NCBI GenBank assembly: GCA_024408335.1
Contig: JAKSVB010000009.1
Location: 1 to 64,000 of the forward strand
Length of the DNA: 64,000 bases
From: Bacilli bacterium
GTDB taxonomy: Bacteria; Bacillota_I; Bacilli_A; RFN20; CAG-826
Direction of reading: 5' to 3'
Positions 43,110 through 51,574 of the stretch are shown piece after piece. Position 1 is the first letter of the stretch. Every line of letters begins with the position of its first letter. The translations under genes and the position numbers were made by a program. The notes beneath the pieces were generated by a model. It was not told where the DNA came from. It made no database searches and saw only the letters and a list, made by a program, of their open reading frames with translations.

Positions 43110-43646
43110 ATGAAAAAAGTCGTAGTGGTATCTAGTTCCTTTAGAGCAGCAAGCACCTCAAGAGTGCTCACCGAAGAGATGGTTAAAGGTTTAAAAGAGA
43201 ACAATAACGTCTCTCTTATTGACCTTAGAAAAATCAATTGCAATTACTGCGTTGGATGCATGGCTTGCCAAAATACAGGCAAATGTATCCAAAAAGACGA
43301 CATCAATGGCCTTCTTGAAGAAATTGAAAGCGCAGATGTTTTGGTCTTTGTCACCCCAATCTATTACTATTCGATTTCTGGACAACTTAAGACTTTCCTT
43401 GACCGTTTGAATCCTCTTTACGTTTCGGAAAAGAGAAGATTCAAAGAGGTATACGCTTTATTCACGTGTGCCGATGATGCGGAAACCGCAGTAGAGGGGC
43501 CAACCAAAGCAATCGAAGGTTGGGTTAGCTGCTTCGATGGCGTTTCGCTCATCAAAACCTTTAATGGCCTTGCTTTAAATGAAGTAGGGGACGTAACCGA
43601 AGAAATAAAACTCGCAGCCTATAACTTTGGAAAAGAAATCAAATAA
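43110..43646 (+). CDS. NADPH-dependent FMN reductase / iron-sulfur flavoprotein-like
   Basis: A 178-aa flavodoxin-fold protein. The phosphate loop is VSSSFRAASTSR (6-17), and a Cys cluster CNYCVGCMACQNTGKC (near 44-59) holds five Cys as in Isf-type flavoproteins. VTPIYYYSISGQLKTFLDRL (near 78-97) is the FMN-binding stretch typical of this family. The start at 43110 follows AGGAG. It probably transfers electrons from NAD(P)H or ferredoxin to a small acceptor. Confidence 0.85.
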   Translation: MKKVVVVSSSFRAASTSRVLTEEMVKGLKENNNVSLIDLRKINCNYCVGCMACQNTGKCIQKDDINGLLEEIESADVLVFVTPIYYYSISGQLKTFLDRLNPLYVSEKRRFKEVYALFTCADDAETAVEGPTKAIEGWVSCFDGVSLIKTFNGLALNEVGDVTEEIKLAAYNFGKEIK

Positions 43647-43703
43647 GATTTCTATTTAAAGGGCTACAGTTAGTTGTGCTAAGATAATTAGTGAGGAACG
43701 GCT

Positions 43704-44429
43704 ATGATATTTTTCGATAGAACGACTGCGGTCGTAGAAAAGACACTCAAAGATCTCTCGAGGATCTCTTTTGTCATCACAATCGTCGTTCAAGTTTTCT
43801 TTTTAATCCTTTACGGATATAAGATCTATATCAACTTATTCGATCACCCATATTACCTTGCTATCTATTCAACTCTCGCTGTTGTTTCTATTTTCGGTTT
43901 TATCTTCTTCTTAGTGACTCACAAAAACAGAAACGAAAAAGTGGTTTTAGGCACAAACAGAGTCGTCCGTATCTGCAAATATTTTGCTAACGCAGCAGTG
44001 ATCGTCGTCGTTCTTATTGAATTCACCCAAAAGGACGTCACAGATCTCGATGTCGTCATTTCAGGCATTTCAATCGCATCTTTTGCTTTGCAAGTCGTCA
44101 TGGAATTCATCCGTGTCTTATACGAAAAATATAGCGAGCTTCTAAAAATCGCCCTTACCAAAGACCTTGAGAAATTTGACTTTGGAAAGAAGTTCTATGG
44201 CTCGATTGGCAAACCTATTGAGGCGCTTGCAAATAAGGTTAACGGCGTCAAAAAAGAAGAAAAAGAATTATCAAAAGCCGAAATTGAAGTCAATGAACTC
44301 ACAGAAGACTATAGAACAAGACAAAAAGAGACTAAGAGTGTCAAAAAGAAAGCGGTTCGTGACGAATTCTGGGGACACTTCAAGAGGATATTCCGCAGAG
44401 ATAAGAAAAACGAAGAAACCAAAGAGTGA
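43704..44429 (+). CDS. Membrane protein with cytoplasmic charged coiled-coil tail, unknown
   Basis: A 241-aa protein: four helices (about 17-38, 46-68, 85-103, 110-132) and a C-terminal charged region (150-241) with a probable coiled coil (EEKELSKAEIEVNELTEDYRTRQKE) and a basic end (KKKAVRDEFWGHFKRIFRRDKK). Shine-Dalgarno GAGG is present. No family is recognised. It is monocistronic, with a terminator at 44423. Confidence 0.6.
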   Translation: MIFFDRTTAVVEKTLKDLSRISFVITIVVQVFFLILYGYKIYINLFDHPYYLAIYSTLAVVSIFGFIFFLVTHKNRNEKVVLGTNRVVRICKYFANAAVIVVVLIEFTQKDVTDLDVVISGISIASFALQVVMEFIRVLYEKYSELLKIALTKDLEKFDFGKKFYGSIGKPIEALANKVNGVKKEEKELSKAEIEVNELTEDYRTRQKETKSVKKKAVRDEFWGHFKRIFRRDKKNEETKE

Positions 44430-44456
44430 ACGGCTAGGCTATTCACTCTTTTTTAT
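44423..44456 (+). terminator. Terminator overlapping the stop codon of the previous gene
   Basis: AGAGTGAA (44423-44430) / TTCACTCT (44442-44449), then TTTTTTA. Confidence 0.85.
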
Positions 44457-44508
44457 TTATAAAAAGAGGGCTATTATTATAGTAACGAAATTTTTTCGGA
44501 GGATTACC

Positions 44509-46524
44509 ATGAAACATAAACTTTTCTCTGCTTCAATGCTCTTGAGCGTTTTTGCTTTAGCTTCCTGTGGAACTGCTCCAGCAAATTCAGCTTCATCACA
44601 AAAAGCATCTTCAAATAGTTCATCAACAACAAGCGTCAAATCAGAATCGAGCCAAAGCTCATCATCTTCAGCTGTTAAGTCTTCATCAAGCTCATCAACT
44701 TCAAAGGCTTCTTCATCATCTTCAAAGACTTCTTCATCAAGCTCTAGCGCACCAGCTCCTCAAGATTTGACCATTCCTGCATTCGGTGACCCAGTCAATA
44801 CGGGAGAAGTCGCGCCAACTATGCCTTCACCTCTTGGTTCAGATGGAAAACACCCTGCAACCAACGAAAGGCCAAAGGATAAATTCACTAACAACTTCCT
44901 TAGGCTTTTCGCTTATGACTCAGCGCCACAAATCTACCTCAACTTCAACAAGACAACTTTGAAGGCAATGTCAGATTGGCAAAACAACAGAGACCAACGT
45001 AAAGTTTATGATGTTTATTTCCCTGCAAACTTCCGTCTTGTCTTAGATGGCACAACATATGATTTCCCAGAGGTCGGTGTTCGTATGAAAGGTAACTGGT
45101 CACGTAAAAAGATCGTTGACGACAGAGGCAACATCGTTAACACCTCACACCTTAAGATTTCATTTAAAGCTACATTCGATGACGAAATCTATGACTACAA
45201 TGGTCCTTTAGCATATGGCAACCAAGGTGGTGCGTGGGGCCAAACAGGCACAAATGTCGACCTTAGACCATTCAAACACGATTGGACAGGCCACGATGAA
45301 GAAAGACAAGCAAGAAAAGACCGTAAGCTCTTCGGCATGGATAAGATTGACCTCAAAGTCACTCCACGTAACAATGCCCAAGGTACAGGCAGCAACAACA
45401 ACGCCTGTATCAGCCGTGAAGTCTATAGCTACGACCGTTTCCGTGAAAACGGACTTCTCGCTCCATATTCAAACCTTTCAACAGTTACCCTCAACAACGG
45501 TTCAACCTCAATCACAGGCGCTTACCAAATCGTCGAATGTGTTGATAAGGCTTTCTTAAAGAAACGTTTCGGCGATACAGATTCAAAAGGCGATCTTTAC
45601 AAGTGCGCTAAAAACACCAATGGTGTTCGTGCAAACTTCGATCTCAATAACGCAGTTGACGGTAACACCAAAGATACAGACGGCTTCATCAACGCTCCAC
45701 GTAAAGCAAACGGCATCATTGGCTGCGAAGACAACTTCGCTGGCTATGATCCAGTCTACCAACTTAAAACAAACGATGACCTTCTCGAGAATTCAAACTT
45801 CAGCAAACTTTCTAACGTTATCGGCGCTCTTTCATCAATCGTCACCGACAACATCACAGCAGAAAAGAAGCAAACCAAGCTCAATAGCCTCATCGATGTT
45901 GACTATTTCTTAAAATTCAGCGCCCTCTCATATCTTATGGGTAACTGCGATGACCAACGTTATGCGGGTAATAACTTCTATGTCTACTTCATCCCATCAA
46001 CTGGCAAGATGATTCATATCGCATATGACTGGGACTGGTGCTTAGGCGCATCATACACCGGCTTCGATATGACTAAGCTCAACCCATTCGATACCTATGT
46101 TCCAGAAGGCGGAAATGAAAACTTCAGCGATCAAACTGAAAACCAAAACGCTTATCAACAAAGTCAAAACGTCACATTCACTGGTCCTTCAAGCACAAAC
46201 GATAGAATCAACGCTAACTACAAGAACAACCTTTACTGGGCAACCATGTTAACTCCAACTTCATCAAAGAGTGGCGCTAACACCGGAACATTAAGCTACA
46301 TCAACGGTTACCAGAACACATATCTTAGATACTGCAGAGATTTAGCTGACAGCGCTCTTAGCACAACTGATTTCGGAACTATCAACACAACCTTGAAGTC
46401 AAAATTTGGCACTCTTAAGTTAACCGAAGAGAAGAACGTTACAAATAACTTCATCACTGCTCGTAAGACTGCTCTTACTAGATACATCGCGGCTCACCCA
46501 ATCACTGAGAGCTCAGCAAACTAA
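44509..46524 (+). CDS. CotH-family lipoprotein (protein kinase-like)
   Basis: A 671-aa lipoprotein. The ATG at 44509 follows CGGAGGA. The signal peptide ends in the lipobox LASC (MKHKLFSASMLLSVFALASC). A Ser/Lys-rich low-complexity linker (about 25-85) places the domain away from the membrane. The CotH domain covers about 120-640, with GVRMKGNWSRKK, RLFGMDKIDLK, and the catalytic-type IAYDWDWCLG (near 505-515), which matches the CotH 'YD.DW' motif. CotH kinases phosphorylate surface proteins with ATP. It is followed after 12 bp by a TPM-domain gene in the same operon. Confidence 0.85.
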   Translation: MKHKLFSASMLLSVFALASCGTAPANSASSQKASSNSSSTTSVKSESSQSSSSSAVKSSSSSSTSKASSSSSKTSSSSSSAPAPQDLTIPAFGDPVNTGEVAPTMPSPLGSDGKHPATNERPKDKFTNNFLRLFAYDSAPQIYLNFNKTTLKAMSDWQNNRDQRKVYDVYFPANFRLVLDGTTYDFPEVGVRMKGNWSRKKIVDDRGNIVNTSHLKISFKATFDDEIYDYNGPLAYGNQGGAWGQTGTNVDLRPFKHDWTGHDEERQARKDRKLFGMDKIDLKVTPRNNAQGTGSNNNACISREVYSYDRFRENGLLAPYSNLSTVTLNNGSTSITGAYQIVECVDKAFLKKRFGDTDSKGDLYKCAKNTNGVRANFDLNNAVDGNTKDTDGFINAPRKANGIIGCEDNFAGYDPVYQLKTNDDLLENSNFSKLSNVIGALSSIVTDNITAEKKQTKLNSLIDVDYFLKFSALSYLMGNCDDQRYAGNNFYVYFIPSTGKMIHIAYDWDWCLGASYTGFDMTKLNPFDTYVPEGGNENFSDQTENQNAYQQSQNVTFTGPSSTNDRINANYKNNLYWATMLTPTSSKSGANTGTLSYINGYQNTYLRYCRDLADSALSTTDFGTINTTLKSKFGTLKLTEEKNVTNNFITARKTALTRYIAAHPITESSAN

Positions 46525-46536
46525 GAGGTAAAAACA

Positions 46537-47505
46537 ATGCCACATTCATCAGGAGGCGGAAGCTTTGGTGGTGGATTTCATAGTGGGGGCTCCTTTGGAG
46601 GGGGCTCTCATGGAAGTGGAAGTAACGTCCCTCGTTATTCATCACGCCCATTCTTAGGCGGTATTCCTTACGTTTTTTACTACCACGGAGCACCACACAT
46701 AATCTATACAGACCATGAACCTGGAAAGGCGAAGAAGGCAGGACCATTTGTCTTCATCTTCTTGACCATATTCCTTCTTTTGCCAATAGGCGTCTTTTTC
46801 GTTGATTCCTACCATAATCCAACGAAGCTAACTTTAGCGGCAAATAGCACCATCTCCATCATTGATGAGAATGATGTCTTTGACGTTGAAGAAGAAACAA
46901 AACTCATGTCAGTTCTTACTGAATTCCAGGATAAGAGCGGCATCACTCCTTACATCATCACTCTTAGTGATAAGGGCATCAGGTCTTTGGAGGATTACGC
47001 CTTTAGCTATTACCTCCAAAACTTCAGCGACGAAAGCCACTGGCTTATTGCCTATTATTCTGAGCCTGGAACCATGAAAGATAAGTATCTATTCGAAGGC
47101 ATCCAAGGCGATGACACTGACGGGATTCTCTATGATGAGGTTTTGTATAAGTTCAATAGCACCTTAAGCTATGAGCTTAATGATCCAAGCCTCACTGCGG
47201 GAGACGCATTCGTTGATGCGTATAACGCAATCCTTCCTACCTTAATGGATAAGACGTTCATCGTTGACCCAGGGCTTGTCGTATTCTTTGTCGTCTGGGA
47301 CGCTATAGTTATAGCGGCGATGGTGGGCACGGCCTTAAGCAATAAGAAAATAGATCAAATGAAGGAAGCCGTAAAAGTCGAGAACCCTAAAACCTTAAAA
47401 ATGAAGAAGTGCCCAAGTTGCGGTGCTCCATACTACGAAGGAACAATCTCGTGTTGCCATAAATGCGGCCGCCCTCTAATGGATGACGAATTCGGAAACT
47501 TCTAA
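46537..47505 (+). CDS. TPM-domain membrane protein with Gly-rich head and zinc ribbon
   Basis: A 322-aa protein. The N-terminus is Gly/Ser/His-rich (1-30), a first helix lies at about 68-90, an extracytoplasmic TPM (DUF477-type) domain at 105-235 (ENDVFDVEEETKLMSVLTEF, 'SDESHWLIAYYSEPG'), a second helix at about 247-267, and a C-terminal zinc ribbon with CPSCG...CHKCG (near 290-312). The family includes acid phosphatase-like and photosystem repair proteins. Being cotranscribed with CotH kinase, it may act on the same surface phosphate groups (inference). Start has GAGGT. Confidence 0.8.
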   Translation: MPHSSGGGSFGGGFHSGGSFGGGSHGSGSNVPRYSSRPFLGGIPYVFYYHGAPHIIYTDHEPGKAKKAGPFVFIFLTIFLLLPIGVFFVDSYHNPTKLTLAANSTISIIDENDVFDVEEETKLMSVLTEFQDKSGITPYIITLSDKGIRSLEDYAFSYYLQNFSDESHWLIAYYSEPGTMKDKYLFEGIQGDDTDGILYDEVLYKFNSTLSYELNDPSLTAGDAFVDAYNAILPTLMDKTFIVDPGLVVFFVVWDAIVIAAMVGTALSNKKIDQMKEAVKVENPKTLKMKKCPSCGAPYYEGTISCCHKCGRPLMDDEFGNF

Positions 47506-47518
47506 TATCAATAGCAAT

Positions 47519-47549
47519 AAATAAGTCACGGTTTTGTGACTTATTTTTG
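47519..47549 (+). terminator. Terminator after the TPM gene
   Basis: AATAAGTCAC (47520-47529) / GTGACTTATT (47536-47545), followed by TTTG. Confidence 0.85.
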
Positions 47550-47673
47550 TTTAGAGACTCAAACGAAAGTTTTTGAGGAAAAAATAGCAAGTATAATGTA
47601 CAATTAATGATACTTTGGTCCACCTTGTAGGCTAAAGTGAATAGGGCTGGTCTCTGATTTCCGGATTGAGATT

Positions 47674-48411
47674 ATGAAAATATTATTAGTGTTAGAATGC
47701 GCATCGTTACAAAAGGCTGAAATAAGCGGTGTTTGTCACAAATTTGCCTCTGAACTTCGCTTACGCGGTCATGAGGTCAAAATCCTTGGGGCAGGAAACG
47801 ATGAAACATTAAAAGACCGTAACTTCATATCTTTAAAGAAATCTTGCATCCCGTTCTTTGGTAAAAGTTTAGAAAAAGAAGGCTTCGTTTTCGCGAAAGT
47901 CCAGAATAATGTCATATATGAGGCTATTAGATGGTGCGATGTTTTGCATTTCTTTTTGCCTACCAAACTCTCAAACACCTGCCGCCTTATCGCTGAAACA
48001 TTAGATAAGCCAGTTACAGGCAGTTTCTATATGACTCCAGAAAACATGGCGGATGCCTTAAAGATGAACTGGTTAAAGCCTTTCAGCACTTCAACATATA
48101 AACGCTTCAAAAAACGGATTTATAGACACGTGAAGCATATCCATTGCTCATCTAAGGGTATCGCAGAGAAACTAACTAAATACGGATACGAACCTAGCGT
48201 CCTTCACGTATTCGATAATGAAGTAGACGAAATCTCTTCTTTAGAAGAAATGTTCCTTACCGCCAAAAAGGAAGTGAGAAGAGGAAAAGATTTCTCTTCG
48301 CTTTATCCTTGTGGCAAAGACAAAAGGGAATCGAGAGGGATATTCAACGCTTTAAATAAATATTATATGCAAAGAGGCTTTGCGATCGAGATTCCTGAGA
48401 AACTCTACTAA
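47674..48411 (+). CDS. GT4-like glycosyltransferase, N-terminal domain only
   Basis: A 245-aa protein. Residues 1-175 form a GT-B N-terminal (acceptor) domain: MKILLVLECASLQKAEISGVCHKFASELRLRGHEVKIL, DVLHFFLPTKL, and HIHCSSKGIAEKLTKYGY. In GT4 enzymes a nucleotide-sugar domain of about 180 residues normally follows. Here only about 70 residues remain, ending EIPEKLY, so the donor-binding half is absent. It may work with a separate protein or be a remnant. A possible promoter TATAAT lies near 47595 and the Shine-Dalgarno is weak (GGATTGAG). The 168-bp upstream region has no recognised riboswitch. Confidence 0.65.
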   Translation: MKILLVLECASLQKAEISGVCHKFASELRLRGHEVKILGAGNDETLKDRNFISLKKSCIPFFGKSLEKEGFVFAKVQNNVIYEAIRWCDVLHFFLPTKLSNTCRLIAETLDKPVTGSFYMTPENMADALKMNWLKPFSTSTYKRFKKRIYRHVKHIHCSSKGIAEKLTKYGYEPSVLHVFDNEVDEISSLEEMFLTAKKEVRRGKDFSSLYPCGKDKRESRGIFNALNKYYMQRGFAIEIPEKLY

Positions 48412-49122
48412 TTATTTGTTCTTGAATGTGTATAGGCCAATAGAAACGGCATTATCGAGGTTGAGTGAGTCAATAAGCGAGGATTGAGCGATTATGACTG
48501 GCTCGCCTTTTTCTAAAAACTCTTTTGGAAGACCTGTTGCTTCGTTACCAAAGACTAACGAATATGGTTCTTCTTTTTGAACGCTAGAAAGCTCTTTTTT
48601 GGCTTGAAGCATGAATGGATGAATCTTATGGGCAGGGAATTCTTTCTCGTATTCCTCAAATGAGTCGTAATAGTGGAAAGGAAGAGAGAAGATCGCTCCC
48701 ATAGATGAACGAACGCATTTAGGGTCGAAAGCGTCAGCGGCAGGTCTAATGATAGCAAGCCCTCCGATTTCGAAGGCTGCCCCGCTTCTAATGACGGTTC
48801 CTAGATTACCCATATTGGAAGGGTTAACCAAAACAAGGTGGTTCTTATCTTTTGGGAGGGTATTATCGAATTTCTTAAATTCGCCAATAGCCATGACGTT
48901 ATCTTTGCCAGAAAGGGCGCTAAAAATCTTTTGGTTATTCTCGATTACTGGGATTCCAGCACTTCTTGCTAATGAGATGAGCTTGTTATATGTCTCGTCT
49001 CTTTTTTGCTTTGGGTTAATGTAGATTCTTGTTGCGACCTCTTTTTTGCGGCTAAGAAGCTCAATTGTGAGGGTAGTTCCAAGGGCGTAAGAGGTTTCGC
49101 TTTGCTTCGTGTATTTGTCCAT
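48412..49122 (-). CDS. TrmH/SpoU-family RNA 2'-O-methyltransferase
   Basis: A 236-aa SPOUT enzyme. The C-terminal knot domain has motif 1 NPSNMGNLGTVIRSG (near 102-116), motif 2 'LVFGNEATGLPKEFLEKG', and motif 3 'SLNLDNAVSIGLYTF'. It methylates ribose in rRNA or tRNA. The N-terminal 100 residues are a substrate-binding domain. The ATG at 49122 has no Shine-Dalgarno; TATAAT (49135-49130) lies seven bases upstream (TGTGGTT), so leaderless translation is predicted and this start is preferred over the GTG at 49128. Confidence 0.85.
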   Translation of the reverse strand: MDKYTKQSETSYALGTTLTIELLSRKKEVATRIYINPKQKRDETYNKLISLARSAGIPVIENNQKIFSALSGKDNVMAIGEFKKFDNTLPKDKNHLVLVNPSNMGNLGTVIRSGAAFEIGGLAIIRPAADAFDPKCVRSSMGAIFSLPFHYYDSFEEYEKEFPAHKIHPFMLQAKKELSSVQKEEPYSLVFGNEATGLPKEFLEKGEPVIIAQSSLIDSLNLDNAVSIGLYTFKNK

Positions 49123-49129
49123 AACCACA

Positions 49130-49135
49130 ATTATA
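49130..49135 (-). promoter_or_regulatory. -10 box for leaderless transcript of the SpoU gene
   Basis: TATAAT on the minus strand, seven bases before the ATG at 49122. Confidence 0.5.
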
Positions 49136-49192
49136 TAACTTTTTTGAAAAAATTTTCGTTTTTCTCTCTATATGAGTAGTGGAGGAAGAAAT

Positions 49193-49573
49193 ATGAACAA
49201 AGATCCAGTTAAAGTTGGCAGAATTAACGCCAGAATCGAAAAGGCCCTTGGCTACAATTTCGGAGAGAACATTTTCTGTTTCATCACGGAAGATAAACTT
49301 AGAGAGTTTTCAGTCCGATACCCAGACAAGTACCTCAAAAAAGTGGAAGAGGCCACAAACATCATGAAGGAGCCGTTATATGTCGGAATAGACGAAGAGA
49401 AGAAAAGACTCTATTTCATTAAGGAATATCTCGTTAAGAATCAATTCTTCAAAAAAGCGTGTCTGATCTTGGATTTCTCAAAACAGCTCACTCTTACCGA
49501 CATCATTCCTTTCGATGAACAAAAAATGGCCTTACTATGTAAGACCACGAGATTTGTAAGCGCGAGAGCCTAA
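49193..49573 (+). CDS. Small soluble protein, possibly PBECR-like, unknown
   Basis: A 126-aa protein starting behind GGAGGAAG. 'YLKKVEEATNIMKEPLYVGIDEEKKRLYFIKEYL' followed by 'KKACLILDF' resembles the barnase/EndoU/RelE-like (PBECR) nuclease fold, where 'P.yvg....k....yiK.y' recurs, but the catalytic residues cannot be confirmed. No phage genes are nearby. It overlaps the stop of the convergent Pr6Pr-like gene by 4 nt. Confidence 0.45.
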   Translation: MNKDPVKVGRINARIEKALGYNFGENIFCFITEDKLREFSVRYPDKYLKKVEEATNIMKEPLYVGIDEEKKRLYFIKEYLVKNQFFKKACLILDFSKQLTLTDIIPFDEQKMALLCKTTRFVSARA

Positions 49574-50271
49574 GATATCTTTTTGGAGTATCTTCCTGCT
49601 AATAAGTTATTTAGAAGTATGAGGAGATAATCGATCACAAATATCGCAAGCAACGACGTTAATGTGGTGATAAGAACCCCAACCCAACCATCTGCCGCCT
49701 CAAAAACCTCAGGCAAATGACTTAAACCGATAAATGATTCAGGATCAAAGATTTGAGTGATGTAACGCTCAGAACCTGTGATGAAGTGAGTCATGAAAGA
49801 TAGCAAATAATGGAAGATTGGGAAGAATAAAGGGAACATGCCATATGACCATCTGACTGTTCCTTTTTCTCCAAAAAGCAACCAATCAAGGACATAAGCG
49901 GAAGGGAACACGACGAAAGCGAGCAAAGAGTAAACGATGGAACCATCGAAGAATCTTGCATTGAAGACAATGGATGAAAGAAGATGAAGCGTGCATAGTG
50001 ACACTTCAAGAGCGAGTCCCGAATGGAATAAAAGAGGGATCACTCCTGGAGCGAGGGTATTCACGTTGTTTTTCATTCCGACTGCGTTAGCAATCGTTTC
50101 CGAAATGACAATCAAGGTTCCTAAAAGGGTGATGATGGTAGGATAAGCAAAAAACGAATTCCAGAAACCTTTTGAGGAATTGAGGTTGATCATGATTATC
50201 GTCGCGATTATTCCGAGAACCGATATCAGTGATCGATATATCAGTGCAGCAAGCCTGTTTCTAATTACCAT
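49570..50271 (-). CDS. Pr6Pr-like integral membrane protein
   Basis: A 233-aa protein with six predicted helices. It has the conserved stretch 'FPSAYVLDWLLFGEKGTVRWSYGMFPLFFPIFHYLLSF' (near 120-160), typical of the Pr6Pr/FAR-17a-like membrane family of unknown function. It is divergent from the Nudix gene with only 52 bp between start codons, sharing an inverted repeat (50271-50286). Confidence 0.7.
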   Translation of the reverse strand: MVIRNRLAALIYRSLISVLGIIATIIMINLNSSKGFWNSFFAYPTIITLLGTLIVISETIANAVGMKNNVNTLAPGVIPLLFHSGLALEVSLCTLHLLSSIVFNARFFDGSIVYSLLAFVVFPSAYVLDWLLFGEKGTVRWSYGMFPLFFPIFHYLLSFMTHFITGSERYITQIFDPESFIGLSHLPEVFEAADGWVGVLITTLTSLLAIFVIDYLLILLNNLLAGRYSKKIS

Positions 50272-50286
50272 ACAAGTATTCTTGTA
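50271..50286. promoter_or_regulatory. Inverted repeat in a divergent promoter region
   Basis: TACAAG (50271-50276), TATT, CTTGTA (50281-50286): perfect 6-bp arms between the starts of the Pr6Pr-like and Nudix genes. It is a candidate operator. Confidence 0.35.
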
Positions 50287-50323
50287 TCTTTATTAAGCCA
50301 TTGCAAGAGGGGATAATGAAGAT

Positions 50324-50869
50324 ATGGAAATAGTTCTCAAATTATTCGATGAAGAATACCCAGTAAAAGGCACAAAACACAATAGGAAGATAACAAGAGC
50401 CTTTCTTATGAATGAAGAAGGCCTTTTCTGTTTGCATCATTTAATTAGAGACGACATGTTCGGATATGGCGATTATTACGAAACCCCAGGAGGAGGGGTT
50501 GAGGATGGTGAGTCTTTAGAAGGTGCGTTAGCTAGAGAATGCTTCGAAGAGACTGGTTACGAAATCAGAATACTTGATGAAATAGGCATCGTCGATGACT
50601 ATTACAACCTGATAAACAGGCATAACCTAAACCACTATTATCTTTGTAAGATAAGCGGTGGAAACGGGGAGCCTCACTTCGCTAGTTATGGCGACTCTTT
50701 CATCAAATCTACTTCTTTCCTTAGCCTTGACGAAATCATCGAACTATATGAGAAAACAAGCGACAACGGGGTCCCAGGGCTTGTAAAAAGACGAGAGCTG
50801 CCTCTTTGGAAGTTATTAAAGAAAAAACTAACTCAAATCACTCTTGCTAAGAGAAGCGAAAGCGATTAA
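50324..50869 (+). CDS. Nudix hydrolase
   Basis: A 181-aa protein with the Nudix box GGGVEDGESLEGALARECFEETGYEI (about 56-81), matching Gx5Ex7REUxEExGU. It hydrolyses a nucleoside diphosphate linked to another moiety; the substrate is not predictable. The ATG at 50324 lies 6 nt after GATAAT and 11 nt after GAGGGG, so either a weak Shine-Dalgarno or a leaderless start is used. It precedes tRNA-His by 14 bp. Confidence 0.9.
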   Translation: MEIVLKLFDEEYPVKGTKHNRKITRAFLMNEEGLFCLHHLIRDDMFGYGDYYETPGGGVEDGESLEGALARECFEETGYEIRILDEIGIVDDYYNLINRHNLNHYYLCKISGGNGEPHFASYGDSFIKSTSFLSLDEIIELYEKTSDNGVPGLVKRRELPLWKLLKKKLTQITLAKRSESD

Positions 50870-50883
50870 GATAATACGGCAAT

Positions 50884-50960
50884 GGCGGACGTGGTGAAGC
50901 GGTTAACACAACCGGCTGTGAACCGGTCATGCGTGAGTTCGAATCTCATCGTCCGCCCCA
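50884..50960 (+). tRNA. tRNA-His (anticodon GTG)
   Basis: A 77-nt cloverleaf with encoded CCA and the extra G-1 (GGCGGACG paired with CGTCCGCC), the mark of tRNA-His. Anticodon loop CTGTGAA in an ACCGG/CCGGT stem; T-loop GTTCGAATC. Confidence 0.95.
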
Positions 50961-50973
50961 TTAATCAAAAAAC

Positions 50974-51000
50974 GGCTTGATGTAAATCAAGCCTTTTTCT
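50974..51000. terminator. Terminator between tRNA-His and the CBS gene
   Basis: GGCTTGAT (50974-50981) / ATCAAGCC (50986-50993), with TTTTTCTTT after it and an A-run before it. It probably works for both converging genes. Confidence 0.85.
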
Positions 51001-51003
51001 TTG

Positions 51004-51426
51004 CTATTTGAATTTCTCCAAAGAAGATAGCATCTCTTTTTTGAAGTAATTAAGGATCGTTTTACGCTTTACGATACCGATGAAGACATTTCTATCATCA
51101 ACGATTGGAATGAAGTTTTGATCCATCGACAAATCAAGAAGTTCTTCTATTGAAGAGCCGATATCCAAAGCCTTGTATGAACGGTGTTTTTCGATTTTCT
51201 CGATTAGCTCATCTTCGCCTTTGTTGATGTCGAAGTCGCAGTCGTTTTTGATGAAACGAAGCAAATCACCTTCAGAAACGGTTCCTGCGTATTTGCCTTC
51301 CTTATCGATCATAGGGATGACGCTGTACTTATGAGAATCCATTTTCTCTAGTGCCTGGCGGACGGTTGAGTCGGAATAGAGGCAGCTGATTTCTGATTTG
51401 ATTGTTAAGAATCCAAAGATATTCAT
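51004..51426 (-). CDS. CBS-pair protein
   Basis: A 140-aa protein made of two CBS domains (about 5-60 and 80-130): 'VRQALEKMDSHKYSVIPMIDKEGKYAGTVSEGDLLRF' and 'IEELLDLSMDQNFIPIVDDRNVFIGIVKRKTIL'. CBS pairs bind adenosine nucleotides and act as energy sensors. No effector domain is attached, so it may act through a partner. The ATG at 51426 has TATAAT (51438-51433) only six bases upstream (ATAGGC) and no Shine-Dalgarno; an earlier ATG lies inside the -10 box and is rejected. Confidence 0.85.
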   Translation of the reverse strand: MNIFGFLTIKSEISCLYSDSTVRQALEKMDSHKYSVIPMIDKEGKYAGTVSEGDLLRFIKNDCDFDINKGEDELIEKIEKHRSYKALDIGSSIEELLDLSMDQNFIPIVDDRNVFIGIVKRKTILNYFKKEMLSSLEKFK

Positions 51427-51432
51427 GCCTAT

Positions 51433-51438
51433 ATTATA
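51433..51438 (-). promoter_or_regulatory. -10 box for leaderless transcript of the CBS gene
   Basis: TATAAT on the minus strand, six bases before ATG 51426. Confidence 0.5.
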
Positions 51439-51574
51439 CATCGCGAAGTGGAATTTGGCTAATTGGCCAATCCTTTAGCAAACCGTTAATAATCTATTAT
51501 TAAAGCGTCAATCTCCTAAGCCCATTTTTTGTACCTTCCTTCTTTTGAGAGTAGAATAGAAATGAGGTACGAAT

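Noticed and set aside
47550-47673. Riboswitch upstream of the half glycosyltransferase
   Set aside because: The leader has some short complementary pieces but no known riboswitch core could be recognised.
49193-49573. Prophage remnant
   Set aside because: One PBECR-like protein and a DUF5662 protein 10 kb away are the only phage-type hints; no integrase, capsid, portal, terminase or attachment repeats were found.
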